From Odoribacter lunatus (GTDB lineage Bacteria > Bacteroidota > Bacteroidia > Bacteroidales > Marinifilaceae): a stretch of DNA of 64,000 nt. Both the position numbers and the translations under genes were made by a program. The DNA lies in the NCBI RefSeq assembly GCF_943193135.1, contig NZ_CALPCZ010000002.1:1-64000 (forward strand). Direction: 5' to 3'. Positions 1-9,288 of the stretch are shown piece after piece; within the stretch, counting starts at the first letter, position 1, and each line of letters opens with the position of its first letter. The notes below the pieces were generated by a model. It was not told where the DNA came from and searched no databases. It was given only the letters and a program-made list of their open reading frames with translations.

Positions 1-9
1 TTTACCTCA

Positions 10-45
10 AAAACGATAGGTTTTCGGTAGCAAAACGATAGGTTT
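10..45. repeat. 14-nt direct repeat, period 22
   Basis: AAAACGATAGGTTT occurs at 10-23 and again at 32-45, exactly 22 nt apart. The window edge may cut off more copies to the left. Confidence 0.7.
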
Positions 46-164
46 AAAAATAACGGGTTTAGTCATTAAGCCGGATGTATCTAAATGTGATTGCTAATAT
101 TTTTAATATCAGACACTTATTTATTCTTTTTGCAGGCGTTCATTGAAAATGGACACTCCCTTTG

Positions 165-252
165 AAAAAAAGAGGCTTTTTTTAGTACAAAAAGAGGCTC
201 TTTTTGCATCAAAAACATACTCTTTTTGAGTAGAAAACATATCCTTTATTTT
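165..252. repeat. Four imperfect 22-nt tandem repeats
   Basis: The stretch divides into units 165-186, 187-208, 209-230 and 231-252. Each starts with an A-run, has a short GC-bearing centre (GAGGC in the first two, CATAC/CATAT in the others) and ends with a T-run, so each unit is also partly self-complementary. The period equals that of the array at 10-45 and is two helical turns of DNA. The period is not a multiple of three, which argues against coding. Confidence 0.65.
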
Positions 253-411
253 GGGGAGTAAAAAATTGGCAAAAATAGACATTAGCACGGAAGACCTTCT
301 TGAAGTAACGACGTCTACCGTTGACGCAGAACCGGAAAAGCCCAAAGAACCTATAGAACAACAAGAACCATAGGCATCTTCCCCTTTCGGTTTTGAACTG
401 ATAGAATAAGA

Positions 412-444
412 AAAATAGTATGCCTTTTAAAGGCATACTATTTT
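412..444. terminator. Perfect hairpin, bidirectional terminator
   Basis: AAAATAGTATGCCTTT (412-427) is followed after one base by its exact reverse complement (429-444). The arms begin and end with A/T runs, so it could stop transcription from either side. It separates the repeat-rich flank from the decayed surface-protein fragment. Confidence 0.65.
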
Positions 445-448
445 GATA

Positions 449-767
449 TTAATAATCCTTGCCACACCGGACTGCGCGAGCGACATATTTCCAGTAATCC
501 GAACCGGCTTGCATATCAACAGAAGTACTTGTTATACATCTTTCCATCGTAGCACCTACTATATCAATACCATCTTTTTGCCATTGATAGCTTAAAAGAG
601 TACCTGTAGCTAATAAACCAACTTGACTTGAGCGGGCACTTGGGGATAAAACCGACTGCAGGCCTTTTCGTATCCCGAGTACAGTCGGTACGCTTCGGGA
701 AGTCAGGTAATACGGAGTTGATTCAACGAATCTCCTGCCAATTTTAGGGGAAATACTTCCGAAAAGT
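449..767 (-). pseudogene. Fragment of an Ig-like surface protein
   Basis: The minus strand is open from an upstream stop (768-770) to a TAA at 449-451, about 106 codons, with no usable start codon. The second half reads LLSYQWQKDGIDIVGATMER, the typical strand pair of a bacterial Ig-like domain (SYQWQKDG...I.GAT). It then gives AGSDYWKYVARAVRCGKDY to the stop. The first half does not look like protein of the same family. I read this as the 3' remnant of a Bacteroidota cell-surface or adhesin gene whose start has been lost. It lies downstream of the RND operon on the same strand. Confidence 0.45.
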
Positions 768-798
768 CATGTCGGAAAGCCACTCGTACCGGCGCGCG

Positions 799-2175
799 TC
801 ATTCATTTTGCCAACCGCCGCCGAGCGCCTTGTAGAGCTGCACTAACGCCAGATGTTCATCGCGGACGGCATTGCTCAATCCCGTCCGGGCATCGAAATA
901 GCGGCGCTGGGCATCCAATACATTGATATAATTGATACTTCCCGCACGGTATTGAAGATTCGCCAGTTCGACATATTTCCGCGCCGCCTCGCACAAATCG
1001 GATTTCAGCCGAGCGGTTTCGCGGACACTGCGATAAGTCACGATGGCGTCATCCGCCTCCTTAAATACTTCCAAAACCTTTTGTTCATACCCCAACCGCG
1101 CCTGTTCATAGGCCGCCACGGCAGCCCGATAAGTCGCTTTTTTGCGCCCGAATCCGAATATCGGCGCCGTGAGCGTGCCTACGGTATAAGAGAACGGCGA
1201 ACGCAACAATCCTTTCAGGTCATCGTTCTCCCAACCTCCCGTCAAGCTGAGCACTAATCGCGGGAACCGATCGGCATAGGCAATGCCGGCATCGGCCAAT
1301 GCTGTTCGCAATCGTGCCTCGGAAGCCTGCAAATCGGGGCGTCGCTGCAACAAAACCGACGGAAGCCCCACCGGCAAATCCTCGGAGCGGATTTCGCCGA
1401 TATTCATCTTTCCGCGAATCACCTGCCAATCGGGATAGCCGCCCATAAGCAGCGAAATGGCGTTCTCCGTAATCTCAATTCGCCGTTCAAGCTCGGGAAT
1501 CAGCGCTGCCGTCGTCGCATATTCCACCTGTGCCTGCTGGTAGACCGTTTCCGAAGTCAGTCCGCCCTCAAAGCGGAGTTTGGCCTGCGCGATTCCTTCG
1601 CGTCGTGTTTCAAGCGTCTGCCGGACAATCGAAAGCTCGTCGTCGAGCGCCACGAGCCGGAAATAGGCCGAAGCCGTCTCCGCAACGAGTAGCATGCGCA
1701 TGGCACGCTCGTCTTCCACTGAAGCCGCATAGGCAGCCTCCCCCTTGCGTTTGGCCCAACGAAGCCTGCCCCACAAGTCGGCTTCCCAACTGAGCGTGGC
1801 TTTCAAATCGAACTCCGGGTCGCGCAACGATGCTTTGCCGTCATAATCGTTCGTTTCATAATCGGCGAGCGCGGTTGCAGCCAAGGAAGGCAGGCGGTTG
1901 GCCTTATTCACGCGATAAAGCTGCCGCATCTGCTCCACACGGGCGGCAGCCGACCGGATATTCTTATTATCGGTCAGTGTGCGTTTGAGAATCCGGCAAA
2001 GCGTCGTATCGCCGTAAAACTCCCACCAGGCCAAATCGGCTATGGTCAGCGAATCGGCATATCCGGCAATCGTTTCGGGCAGATTCAACTCCGGCGGCCG
2101 GCAATGTTTCACGGTCGAACAAGAATACGACAAAACAGCCGCCATGACACACAAACAGATATAAATATACTTCAT
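799..2175 (-). CDS. Outer-membrane efflux lipoprotein, NodT/OprM type
   Basis: A 458-residue outer-membrane factor of a tripartite RND pump. It forms the trimeric channel through the outer membrane and periplasm that accepts substrate from the adaptor and inner-membrane pump. The N-terminus is a lipoprotein signal ending in LSYSC, so Cys would be lipidated. The opening of the mature part (AWWEFYGDTTL) and the later LLQRRPDLQASEARL and YRAGSINYINVLDAQR segments are hallmarks of the NodT family of TolC proteins. Length is normal for the family. Its start overlaps the stop of the pump gene by 4 nt, so it is the last gene of a three-gene operon (adaptor, pump, channel). Substrate cannot be told from sequence. 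Confidence 0.9.
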   Translation of the reverse strand: MKYIYICLCVMAAVLSYSCSTVKHCRPPELNLPETIAGYADSLTIADLAWWEFYGDTTLCRILKRTLTDNKNIRSAAARVEQMRQLYRVNKANRLPSLAATALADYETNDYDGKASLRDPEFDLKATLSWEADLWGRLRWAKRKGEAAYAASVEDERAMRMLLVAETASAYFRLVALDDELSIVRQTLETRREGIAQAKLRFEGGLTSETVYQQAQVEYATTAALIPELERRIEITENAISLLMGGYPDWQVIRGKMNIGEIRSEDLPVGLPSVLLQRRPDLQASEARLRTALADAGIAYADRFPRLVLSLTGGWENDDLKGLLRSPFSYTVGTLTAPIFGFGRKKATYRAAVAAYEQARLGYEQKVLEVFKEADDAIVTYRSVRETARLKSDLCEAARKYVELANLQYRAGSINYINVLDAQRRYFDARTGLSNAVRDEHLALVQLYKALGGGWQNE

Positions 2176-5100
2176 CGTTTCTGCCGGTTTTTAATTTTAT
2201 AAATCCATACGAAGAAAAAAGGCACAAAGACGATGCCCACCGTGATGGCCACCAGCATGCCGAAAAAGACGCCCGTTCCGATTCCCTGCCGGCTGGCAGA
2301 ACCGGGGCCGGAGGCCACCACCAGCGGCAGCAGGCCCAGAATGAAAGCCAGCGAAGTCATAACAATCGGGCGGAAGCGCAAGTGCGCCGCCGTGAGAGCT
2401 GCCGAAACCGTATCGTGACCTTTTTCCACCTCCTCCTTGGCGAACTCAACAATCAGAATAGCGTTTTTAGCCACCAGTCCCACTAACATCACCAGCCCGA
2501 TTTGGAAATAGATATTATTCTCCAATCCGCACAGCCAGATGCCTAAATAAGCCCCGATTCCTGCAACCGGAAGCGAAAGAATAACGGCGATGGGAACCGT
2601 CCAGCTCTCATATTGGGCGGCGAGGAAAAGAAAGACGAAGAGAAACGCCAAGGTCAATACCACACCCGTCTGCCCTCCTTCGTGCTTCTCCTGATAAGAA
2701 AGCCCGCTCCACTCTACGCCGATGTTACTTGGCAGATGATTGCGGGCGATACGCTCCAATACGGCCATCGCCTGCCCCGAACTGTACCCGTGGGCTGCGG
2801 CACCCGTAACAGTCGCCGAATTGAACATATTGAAACGCTTGATGGTTCCTGCACCTGTCGTATATTGGGTAGAACCCAGTGACGTGATGGGAATCATGGC
2901 GCCGCCCGTACCCCGCACGAAAAAGAGATTAAGATTGTCGCGCTGCATGCGATAAGGTGCCTCGGCCTGAATATAAACGCGATAAATGCGGTTGAACAGA
3001 TTGAAATCATTGACATAAATCGAGCCCGTAAAAGCTTTCATCGTCGAAAAAATATCCGACATCGCTACGCCCTGCAAGCGGGCCTTGTCCCGGTCGACAT
3101 CGAAATAAAGCTGCGGAATATCGCTCTGCATCGAAGAGGCTACGCCCTCCAGCTCCGGACAGCGGGCGGCATAAAACAACAACGAATCGACAGCCCGGCG
3201 CAAATCGTCGAAAGTGGCGTCGCCGCGTGCTTCGAGAATCATCTCGAAACCGCCCGACGGGCCTAGTCCGGGAATCACGGCAGGGGTCGAAAGATAGACT
3301 TTGCTTTCCGGGTACTCCGCCAACTCGTCCCGGATTCGCTGCATCACCGTCGCGAGGTCCTCGGTACGCCGTTCGTCCCACGGTTTCAGAATCACCGTCA
3401 GCGAACTGCGCGATTGGTTGGTGCCTACGCGCGGACTCGAGCCCGTTACATTGAGCACGTATTCCACATCGGGGTCATTCGTCAGAAAAGCCATCGCCCG
3501 GTCCGTTACCGCGCGGGTCCGCTCCAGCGATGCCCCTTCGGGAAGCTCCAGCTCCACCGTAAAATAACCCTGGTCCTCCTGCGGCATAAAACTCTGCGGC
3601 AGCAGCCGGTTCATCAGCCAAATGCCGGCCAGTACGACGCCGAACAAGGCAAACATACGGCGCGACTTGCCAAGCGCACAAACAATCATACGACCGTAAA
3701 ACTTATTGCCGCGCGCCAGAGCAAGGTCAATCCGGCGGAAAAAACGGTTCTTGCGGTCGTGCGACGGACGCAGAAAGAGCGAGCACATCACCGGACTCAA
3801 CGTAAGAGCCACGACAGTGGAAATGATGACCGACACGGCGATTGTAATCGTAAACTGACGATAGAGTTGTCCCGTGATGCCGCCGAGGAAGCTGACCGGC
3901 ACAAAAACGGCACACAGCACGAGCGACATGGCGACCAGCGCACCGCTCAATCCCTGCATCGCCTTTTTGGTCGCCTCGTAAGGCGCCAGCCCTTCCTGCT
4001 CCATAATACGATCGACATTCTCGACCACCACGATGGCATCGTCAACCACAATACCGATAGCGAGAATCAGACCCAACAACGTCAGCATATTGAGCGAAAA
4101 ACCGCAGATAAGCATCACGCCGAACGTACCGATGAGCGAAATAGGCACGGCAATAATCGGAATCAACGTAGCCCGCCAGCTCTGCAACGAGAGATAGACG
4201 ACCAAAATCACCAGCAGCAACGCCTCGAACAGTGTGCGGTAGACATGGTGGATTGACGCGGAAATATACTCGGTCATATCGAACGGAATATCATACGTGA
4301 TACCCTCCGGAAAATTCCGGCTGATTTCTTCCATTGTTTCCTTGACGGCCTCGGCCACCTCGATGGCATTGGCACCCGGCAGCATATTGATATTCATCAC
4401 GGCGGCATTCCCCCCGTTGATACCGCTCTCGGTCGTGTAGGACGAAGCCTCGAGCGAAATGCGCGCCACGTCTTTCAGGCGGATAATGGAGCCGTCGGGA
4501 TTGGCGCGGACGACAATCTGCTCAAACTCGCCGACCGACGACAAACGTCCTTGCGCTGTGATGGGAACCGTGATGTCTACCCCCTCCGCCGGAGCCTGCC
4601 CCAGTACGCCGGCGGCCGACTCGCGGTTCTGGTCTCGCAATACGGACTGCAAATCCTTGACCGTAAGGCCGAAATTCGCCAGCTTGTCGGGCTGCACCCA
4701 TATCTGCATGGCATAATAGCGGCTGCCGACGTTCGACACCCGGCCGACACCCGGCACGCGGCGCAACATATCCAGCACATTGAGCGTTGCATAATTCGAC
4801 AGATAGATTTCATCAAACTTGGGGTCGGACGACCGGAGCGTGATAGTAAGCAGTTTGCTCGAAGCCTGCTTTTCAACGGAAAGTCCGTTTTGCACAACCT
4901 CCACCGGCAGCCGCGATTCGGCGCGCTTCAGGCGGTTCTGTATATCCACGGCCGCCAAATCGGGATCAGTCGCGATATCAAACGTAACGGACGCCGTAAA
5001 GCCTCCCGAATTGGAACTCGACGACTGCATATAAATCATCCCCGGCGTACCGTTCAGCTCCTGTTCGATGGGAGTCGCCACGGCCTGCGTTACAGTCTGC

Positions 5101-5264
5101 GCATCGGCTCCGGGATAAGAGGCCGAAATAGTCACCACGGGCGGCACAATCTGCGGATACTGGTCAATGGGCAACATCGCCAGACCGATACTGCCGACAA
5201 TGACGATGATGACGGAAAGAACCGTTGAAAAAACCGGTCTGTCTATGAAGAAATCCGATTTCAT
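2172..5264 (-). CDS. RND inner-membrane multidrug pump, HAE1/AcrB type
   Basis: A 1030-residue proton-driven efflux pump of the AcrB/MexB class, which exports hydrophobic or amphiphilic compounds as a trimer. It has the two-repeat RND layout: TM1 at the N-terminus (FFIDRPVFSTVLSVIIVIVG), a large periplasmic loop, a TM block, a second loop and a C-terminal TM block. The proton relay is intact: Asp408-Asp409 in VVDDAIVVVEN of TM4 and Lys in GLVAKNAILIVEFAK of TM10. It follows the adaptor gene by 3 nt and overlaps the channel gene by 4 nt, so the three are translated as one unit. No local regulator gene adjoins the operon. Confidence 0.93.
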   Translation of the reverse strand: MKSDFFIDRPVFSTVLSVIIVIVGSIGLAMLPIDQYPQIVPPVVTISASYPGADAQTVTQAVATPIEQELNGTPGMIYMQSSSSNSGGFTASVTFDIATDPDLAAVDIQNRLKRAESRLPVEVVQNGLSVEKQASSKLLTITLRSSDPKFDEIYLSNYATLNVLDMLRRVPGVGRVSNVGSRYYAMQIWVQPDKLANFGLTVKDLQSVLRDQNRESAAGVLGQAPAEGVDITVPITAQGRLSSVGEFEQIVVRANPDGSIIRLKDVARISLEASSYTTESGINGGNAAVMNINMLPGANAIEVAEAVKETMEEISRNFPEGITYDIPFDMTEYISASIHHVYRTLFEALLLVILVVYLSLQSWRATLIPIIAVPISLIGTFGVMLICGFSLNMLTLLGLILAIGIVVDDAIVVVENVDRIMEQEGLAPYEATKKAMQGLSGALVAMSLVLCAVFVPVSFLGGITGQLYRQFTITIAVSVIISTVVALTLSPVMCSLFLRPSHDRKNRFFRRIDLALARGNKFYGRMIVCALGKSRRMFALFGVVLAGIWLMNRLLPQSFMPQEDQGYFTVELELPEGASLERTRAVTDRAMAFLTNDPDVEYVLNVTGSSPRVGTNQSRSSLTVILKPWDERRTEDLATVMQRIRDELAEYPESKVYLSTPAVIPGLGPSGGFEMILEARGDATFDDLRRAVDSLLFYAARCPELEGVASSMQSDIPQLYFDVDRDKARLQGVAMSDIFSTMKAFTGSIYVNDFNLFNRIYRVYIQAEAPYRMQRDNLNLFFVRGTGGAMIPITSLGSTQYTTGAGTIKRFNMFNSATVTGAAAHGYSSGQAMAVLERIARNHLPSNIGVEWSGLSYQEKHEGGQTGVVLTLAFLFVFLFLAAQYESWTVPIAVILSLPVAGIGAYLGIWLCGLENNIYFQIGLVMLVGLVAKNAILIVEFAKEEVEKGHDTVSAALTAAHLRFRPIVMTSLAFILGLLPLVVASGPGSASRQGIGTGVFFGMLVAITVGIVFVPFFFVWIYKIKNRQKR

Positions 5265-5267
5265 AAC

Positions 5268-6509
5268 TTACTTCTTTTCATTTGCGGGAACATTATCATC
5301 GATTGGTCGCACCGGCCGCACTTTCATGCCGTGTTGCAACTTGTGGAATCCTTCAACGACAATCCGTTCATCGTGGGCCAATCCGCGCTCCACGACCGTG
5401 CGGTTGTTCAACTCCGGCCCGGTCTCGATAAAACGCCGCTCCACGATACTGTCCGGACGCACCACATAGATATAGGCACCTCCTTTCTCGATGACCAGCG
5501 ACTTGGTAGGAACAACCACGGCGTCTTCGCGCACGTCGAGCAGCAACCGCACCTTGGTGAACTGGCCGGGCAACAGAATATGGTCGGGATTGGGCATCTC
5601 GGCACGCACGGAGAACGTTCCCGTCTGCGGATCGACCTGCGGATCGGCAAAATCAACCAGTCCGCGGAACGGATACTTCGAGCCGTCGGCCAGCGTAACC
5701 GTAATATAGGGATCCCATTTACGGGTGGAATCGCGATGGCCGAAATTGACATTGCGTGCCTTGGCGCGCAAATAATCGAGCGCCGTCATGCTGAAATCGA
5801 CACGCACCGTGTCGCTCTTGACAACCGTCGCCAGAAGCGACTTGCCGCCGGGACCGACCAGCGTACCGATATCGACGCTTCGCTCGGAGATATACCCCGA
5901 AATGGGCGAACGCACGTCGGTATAGCCCAACGTCATCTCCGCCTGTGTAAGGTCGGCCTCGTTGACCACGACATCGGCCGCAGCACTCTCGTAAATGGCT
6001 ATGGCGTTGTCCAAATCGAGCTGCGAAGCAGCGTTCTGTTCATAAAGCGGACGGATACGGTTCAAATCGCGTTGGGCTTTCAGCGCCTGTGCCTTGGCCT
6101 TATTAAGCGAAGCCTTGGCGCGATTGACCCGGGCATGATAAAGTTTCGGGTCGATGACAAACAACGACTGCCCCCGTTTGACATAAGTTCCCTCGGCAAA
6201 AAGCATCCTTTCAAGGTAACCCTCCACACGGGCACGGATTTCAACAATCTGCTGGGCACGGATACGCCCCACATAATCTCCGTAAAGGCTCACGTCATCC
6301 GTAGCGACCGGCTCGACGGCAACGGTCGGCAGAAAAGGCGGAAGCGGCCGGGGACGAAGCCACCAAAAAAGAAGACCGGCAACAATGACCCCGATCGTTC
6401 CGATCACCATCCATTCCCGCCGCCCGAGCTTTATGCGGGGACGCGGAATACGGCTCGCGGCATCTTTCAGAAGCGCGATATTCAACTGTTTCAAATCGGG
6501 TTTCATCAT
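5268..6509 (-). CDS. RND periplasmic adaptor (AcrA-like), membrane anchored
   Basis: A 413-residue membrane-fusion protein that bridges the RND pump to the outer-membrane channel. The N-terminus has a cytoplasmic stretch and one TM helix (WMVIGTIGVIVAGLLFWWL) and no lipobox, so it is anchored by the helix. Barrel-sandwich hybrid halves flank an alpha-helical hairpin (about residues 95-180); EIRARVEGYLERMLFAEGTY and DVRSPISGYISERSVDIGT are the paired lipoyl half-motifs. The C-terminal beta-barrel and membrane-proximal domain follow, ending in GLAHDERIVVEGFHKLQHGM. It is the first gene of the operon. Two adjacent Met codons (6509 and 6506) are both possible starts. Confidence 0.92.
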   Translation of the reverse strand: MMKPDLKQLNIALLKDAASRIPRPRIKLGRREWMVIGTIGVIVAGLLFWWLRPRPLPPFLPTVAVEPVATDDVSLYGDYVGRIRAQQIVEIRARVEGYLERMLFAEGTYVKRGQSLFVIDPKLYHARVNRAKASLNKAKAQALKAQRDLNRIRPLYEQNAASQLDLDNAIAIYESAAADVVVNEADLTQAEMTLGYTDVRSPISGYISERSVDIGTLVGPGGKSLLATVVKSDTVRVDFSMTALDYLRAKARNVNFGHRDSTRKWDPYITVTLADGSKYPFRGLVDFADPQVDPQTGTFSVRAEMPNPDHILLPGQFTKVRLLLDVREDAVVVPTKSLVIEKGGAYIYVVRPDSIVERRFIETGPELNNRTVVERGLAHDERIVVEGFHKLQHGMKVRPVRPIDDNVPANEKK

Positions 6510-6589
6510 TGGGTAAATTATTATTAGATAAAACTAAAATATTTCTAAATAAGCTGTCGATTACGGCACTCCTCTCTGCCACAACAGGA

Positions 6590-6597
6590 CAAATATA
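6590..6597 (-). promoter_or_regulatory. Bacteroidota -7 element for RND operon 1
   Basis: On the minus strand this reads TATATTTG, matching TAnnTTTG. It lies about 80 nt upstream of the adaptor start and the leader contains a small GGCA/TGCC hairpin. No convincing -33 TTTG is seen. Confidence 0.5.
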
Positions 6598-6982
6598 GAC
6601 AAAAAAAGTTCAAAAAGTAGAAAAGGTTCAAAAGTTCAAACCTTTAGAGAGTGAAGTGATTGTAAGTATAACAAGAGCAACTACTCTCTTTCGCTGGTGT
6701 TACATATAATGAATTACGTATAAAATAGCCTTCATCAATGCTATATTTATTCTGTAAAAATCTGTCAGAATCCAGGTGAAATGGTTATAGAGTGCTTCTC
6801 GAAGCACGTTATAAGCGCTTTATAGAATTGAAATAGCATTAATAGGAGATAAATAGTTGAAATCTGTACGGGCACCTAAAGGAATCCATGCGGGAATATT
6901 GCTGAAAGGACTTAACTATGGCGGTATATATTTTCTAAGACGATACCGGATATGACTGTCATGAAATTTGCGGATAATTTTG
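6598..6982. other. Intergenic, no clear gene
   Basis: This divergent intergenic stretch holds A-rich GTTCAAAA-type short repeats (about 6609-6645) and a hairpin GTGCTTC-TC-GAAGCAC at 6792-6807 flanked by TTATA/TATAA. It also has a 32-residue plus-strand frame (6857-6955) starting with TTG and reading RAPKGIHAGILLKGLNYGGI. The peptide is basic and looks protein-like but has no ATG or family I recognise. It may be the remnant of a small gene. Confidence 0.3.
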
Positions 6983-6990
6983 TATCTTTG
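6983..6990 (+). promoter_or_regulatory. Bacteroidota -7 element for the deaminase gene
   Basis: TATCTTTG fits TAnnTTTG and sits 62 nt upstream of the amidohydrolase start. Confidence 0.5.
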
Positions 6991-7052
6991 TTCCAAAGAT
7001 TTTATACCCTGAAGTTTATTTCTTCTCTGAAACCTGCAATATCGAACATCCT

Positions 7053-8360
7053 ATGGATTCTAAAGTTATTTGTAATGTCCGGATTCTAACCATGAATGCC
7101 GGAATGGAGATAATAGAGAACGGCTATGTCCGGATAAAGAACGGCAAAATCGAATCCATTGGGCCGATGGACGGACTTCGGATAGAAAATGCGTCCGGAA
7201 AAGTGGAAGACCTGAGCGGCATGTTGGTTATGCCGGGTTTTGTCAACACCCATACCCATGTGCCGATGACCTTGTTGCGCGGGTATGCCGACGACTTGCC
7301 TTTGCACCGGTGGCTGACGGAATACATTTTCCCGGCGGAAGTCCGGTCGATGACGCCCGAGCATGTGAGGATAGCGGCCCGTCTGGCTTTTGTGGAAATG
7401 ATCAAATCGGGAACGACCTGTTTCAACGACATGTATTTCTTTGAGGACGTGATAGCCGAAGAGGCGAAAGCGGCGGGAATACGGGGAGTGATGAACGAAT
7501 CGCTGATAGACTTCCCGACGGTCAGTTTTAAATCGGTGGAGGAGGGTTTGGCTCGGAGCGAACGGCTGATCCGGGACTGGGAAGGGGATGCGCTCATCCA
7601 TCCTTCCGTCACGGTTCATGCGCCGTATACCTGTTCGAAAGATACCTTGCTGAAAGCGAAACGCTTGGCGGATAAAGAATCCGTTCTGTTGCAGATACAT
7701 GTGGCGGAAACACGGAAAGAGGTGGAGGACATAAAAGCACGGACCGGAATGCCTCCTGCGGAATATCTTTACTCCATCGGCCTGTTGGACAGCAACGTCA
7801 TAGCAGCCCATTGCGTCTGGCTGAATGAAAAAGAAGCGGAACTGTTGGCCAAAACGGGAACCTCCGTCGGTCATTGCCCCAAAAGCAACCTGAAACTGGC
7901 GAGTGGAATAGCCGATACGGACGCTTACATGAAAGCGGGGATAACTGTGGGCATCGGAACGGATGGCGCTGCCAGCAACAATACGCTGGATATGGTGGAA
8001 GAAATGCGCTTTGCCGCACTATTGCCCAAAGTGGTGCATTACGATCCCGAAGCGGTGAATGCGGCGATGGCGTTGCGAATGGCGACAATCGACGGAGCAA
8101 AAGCCCTGGGACTGGGCGATATTATCGGTTCGCTTGAGGTCGGGAAACGTGCCGACCTGATAGCCGTAAACATGAATGCAAGCAACATTCAGCCGGTGTA
8201 TAACGAATATTCGGCAGTAGTCTATGCCATGAACAGCAAGAACATCCGCTCTTCCATGGTAAACGGTGAATGGGTTATGTATAACCGGCAGATTCTTCAC
8301 ATAGACAAAGAGCAGACGATAGAAAATTTAAAAAATATCACACTGAAAAATAACGAATAA
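7053..8360 (+). CDS. mtaD: MTA/SAH deaminase-type amidohydrolase
   Basis: A 435-residue cytosolic amidohydrolase of the COG0402 family, closest in feel to 5-methylthioadenosine/S-adenosylhomocysteine deaminase, which removes ammonia from the adenine ring. Metal-site motifs are in place: HTHVPMTLLRGYADDLPLHR near residues 66-85, HVAET about 216, HCVWLNEKE about 250, and GTDGAASNNTLDM about 308. The HPEAV-like tail before GSLEVGKRADLIAVN is the usual C-terminal beta-sandwich. It stands just before the polyamine genes. MTA is a by-product of aminopropyl polyamine synthesis, so a link is possible but unproven. Guanine or other aminohydrolase activity cannot be excluded. Confidence 0.8.
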   Translation: MDSKVICNVRILTMNAGMEIIENGYVRIKNGKIESIGPMDGLRIENASGKVEDLSGMLVMPGFVNTHTHVPMTLLRGYADDLPLHRWLTEYIFPAEVRSMTPEHVRIAARLAFVEMIKSGTTCFNDMYFFEDVIAEEAKAAGIRGVMNESLIDFPTVSFKSVEEGLARSERLIRDWEGDALIHPSVTVHAPYTCSKDTLLKAKRLADKESVLLQIHVAETRKEVEDIKARTGMPPAEYLYSIGLLDSNVIAAHCVWLNEKEAELLAKTGTSVGHCPKSNLKLASGIADTDAYMKAGITVGIGTDGAASNNTLDMVEEMRFAALLPKVVHYDPEAVNAAMALRMATIDGAKALGLGDIIGSLEVGKRADLIAVNMNASNIQPVYNEYSAVVYAMNSKNIRSSMVNGEWVMYNRQILHIDKEQTIENLKNITLKNNE

Positions 8361-8364
8361 AATT

Positions 8365-8372
8365 TAATTTTG
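8365..8372 (+). promoter_or_regulatory. Bacteroidota -7 element
   Basis: TAATTTTG immediately after the deaminase stop, 23 nt before the DUF3078 gene, suggesting that gene and the polyamine genes have their own start. Confidence 0.45.
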
Positions 8373-8394
8373 CACGAATTAAAAAAAAGTAACT

Positions 8395-9273
8395 ATGAAA
8401 AAATCGATGATTCTTGGGTTGATATTGAGTGTATTATCCGTGTTTGTGTATGGAGAGGAAGAAGTAAAAAAAGATTCCAGTTGGACACTGGGGGGAATGG
8501 CGGCTCTGAATTTATCTCAGATCAATCTGAGCAATTGGGCTGCCGGAGGTGAAAATGCCGTAGGATTCGACGTATCTTTTGCTTACAGTGCGGATTACAA
8601 AAAGAACAAACACTTGTGGCAGAATCGTTTGGAATTGGCTTACGGTCTGAACCAGACGGAAACGGACGGTACAAAGAAGACCAATGACAAGATTTATTTT
8701 TCATCTAATTACGGGTATGAGTTGGCGAAAAATTTGTATTTCAGTAGCATGGTGAATTTCAATTCACAGTTTGCCAAAGGATACGATTATAAGACGGAAC
8801 CGAGGGAATTGATATCCCGGTTTATGTCTCCGGGCTATCTGATGGGTGGTATCGGTTTGACGTGGAACCCCAAGAAATATTTTACGGCGACCTTCTCGGC
8901 TCTTTCCTGGAGAGGAACATTTGTTACCAGTGATGAACTGTCCGAACAGGGGGCATACGGCGTTACTCCCGGCAAGCACTTGTTCTCTGAAATGGGTGGT
9001 AACCTGAAACTGGAAGTGAACTATGAATTTCTGAAAAATATGACGATTTATTCCCGTGCGGATTTCTTTTCCAATTATCTGGAAGATACTAAGAATATTG
9101 ATGTCCGTTGGGATGTGACGTTGAATATGAAAGTGAACAAATGGTTCTCTGCCAATATTTCAACCAATATGATTTATGACAATGATACCAAAATTGCTCA
9201 GAAAGACGGAAGCAAGGGACCTCGTCTGCAATTCAAAGAGGTTTTGGGAATAGGATTTCAGGTTAATTTTTAA
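8395..9273 (+). CDS. DUF3078 family outer-membrane-type protein
   Basis: A 292-residue protein with a signal peptide (cleavage near VFVYG) and a sequence dominated by alternating hydrophobic/aromatic beta strands such as LTWNPKKYFTATFSALSWR. It ends in GIGFQVNF, a C-terminal aromatic typical of outer-membrane barrels. The N-terminal SWTLGGMAALNLSQINLSNW with WAAGGENA is the recognisable signature of DUF3078, a Bacteroidota family of unknown role. It lies 15 nt before the agmatinase gene, so they are probably cotranscribed, but a functional link is not evident. Confidence 0.85.
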   Translation: MKKSMILGLILSVLSVFVYGEEEVKKDSSWTLGGMAALNLSQINLSNWAAGGENAVGFDVSFAYSADYKKNKHLWQNRLELAYGLNQTETDGTKKTNDKIYFSSNYGYELAKNLYFSSMVNFNSQFAKGYDYKTEPRELISRFMSPGYLMGGIGLTWNPKKYFTATFSALSWRGTFVTSDELSEQGAYGVTPGKHLFSEMGGNLKLEVNYEFLKNMTIYSRADFFSNYLEDTKNIDVRWDVTLNMKVNKWFSANISTNMIYDNDTKIAQKDGSKGPRLQFKEVLGIGFQVNF

Positions 9274-9288
9274 GCAACTAAAAAGGAC

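Larger units (their letters stand above)
1..448. other. AT-rich flank, no convincing gene
   Basis: Nothing here reads as a confident gene. The stretch holds two short repeat arrays (10-45 and 165-252, listed separately) and a bidirectional hairpin at its end. A plus-strand frame ending at 373 gives a hydrophilic tail rich in Glu, Pro and Lys (reading LAKIDISTEDLLEVTTSTVD and on to EPIEQQEP), but it has no ATG, only a TTG near 268. The minus-strand frame 345-121 runs straight through the 22-nt repeats and looks non-coding. The plus-strand tail could be the relic of a mobile-element gene, but I cannot name it. Confidence 0.4.

Noticed and set aside
7086-7874. 262-residue minus-strand frame
   Set aside because: Antisense to the amidohydrolase, whose metal motifs are all on the plus strand.
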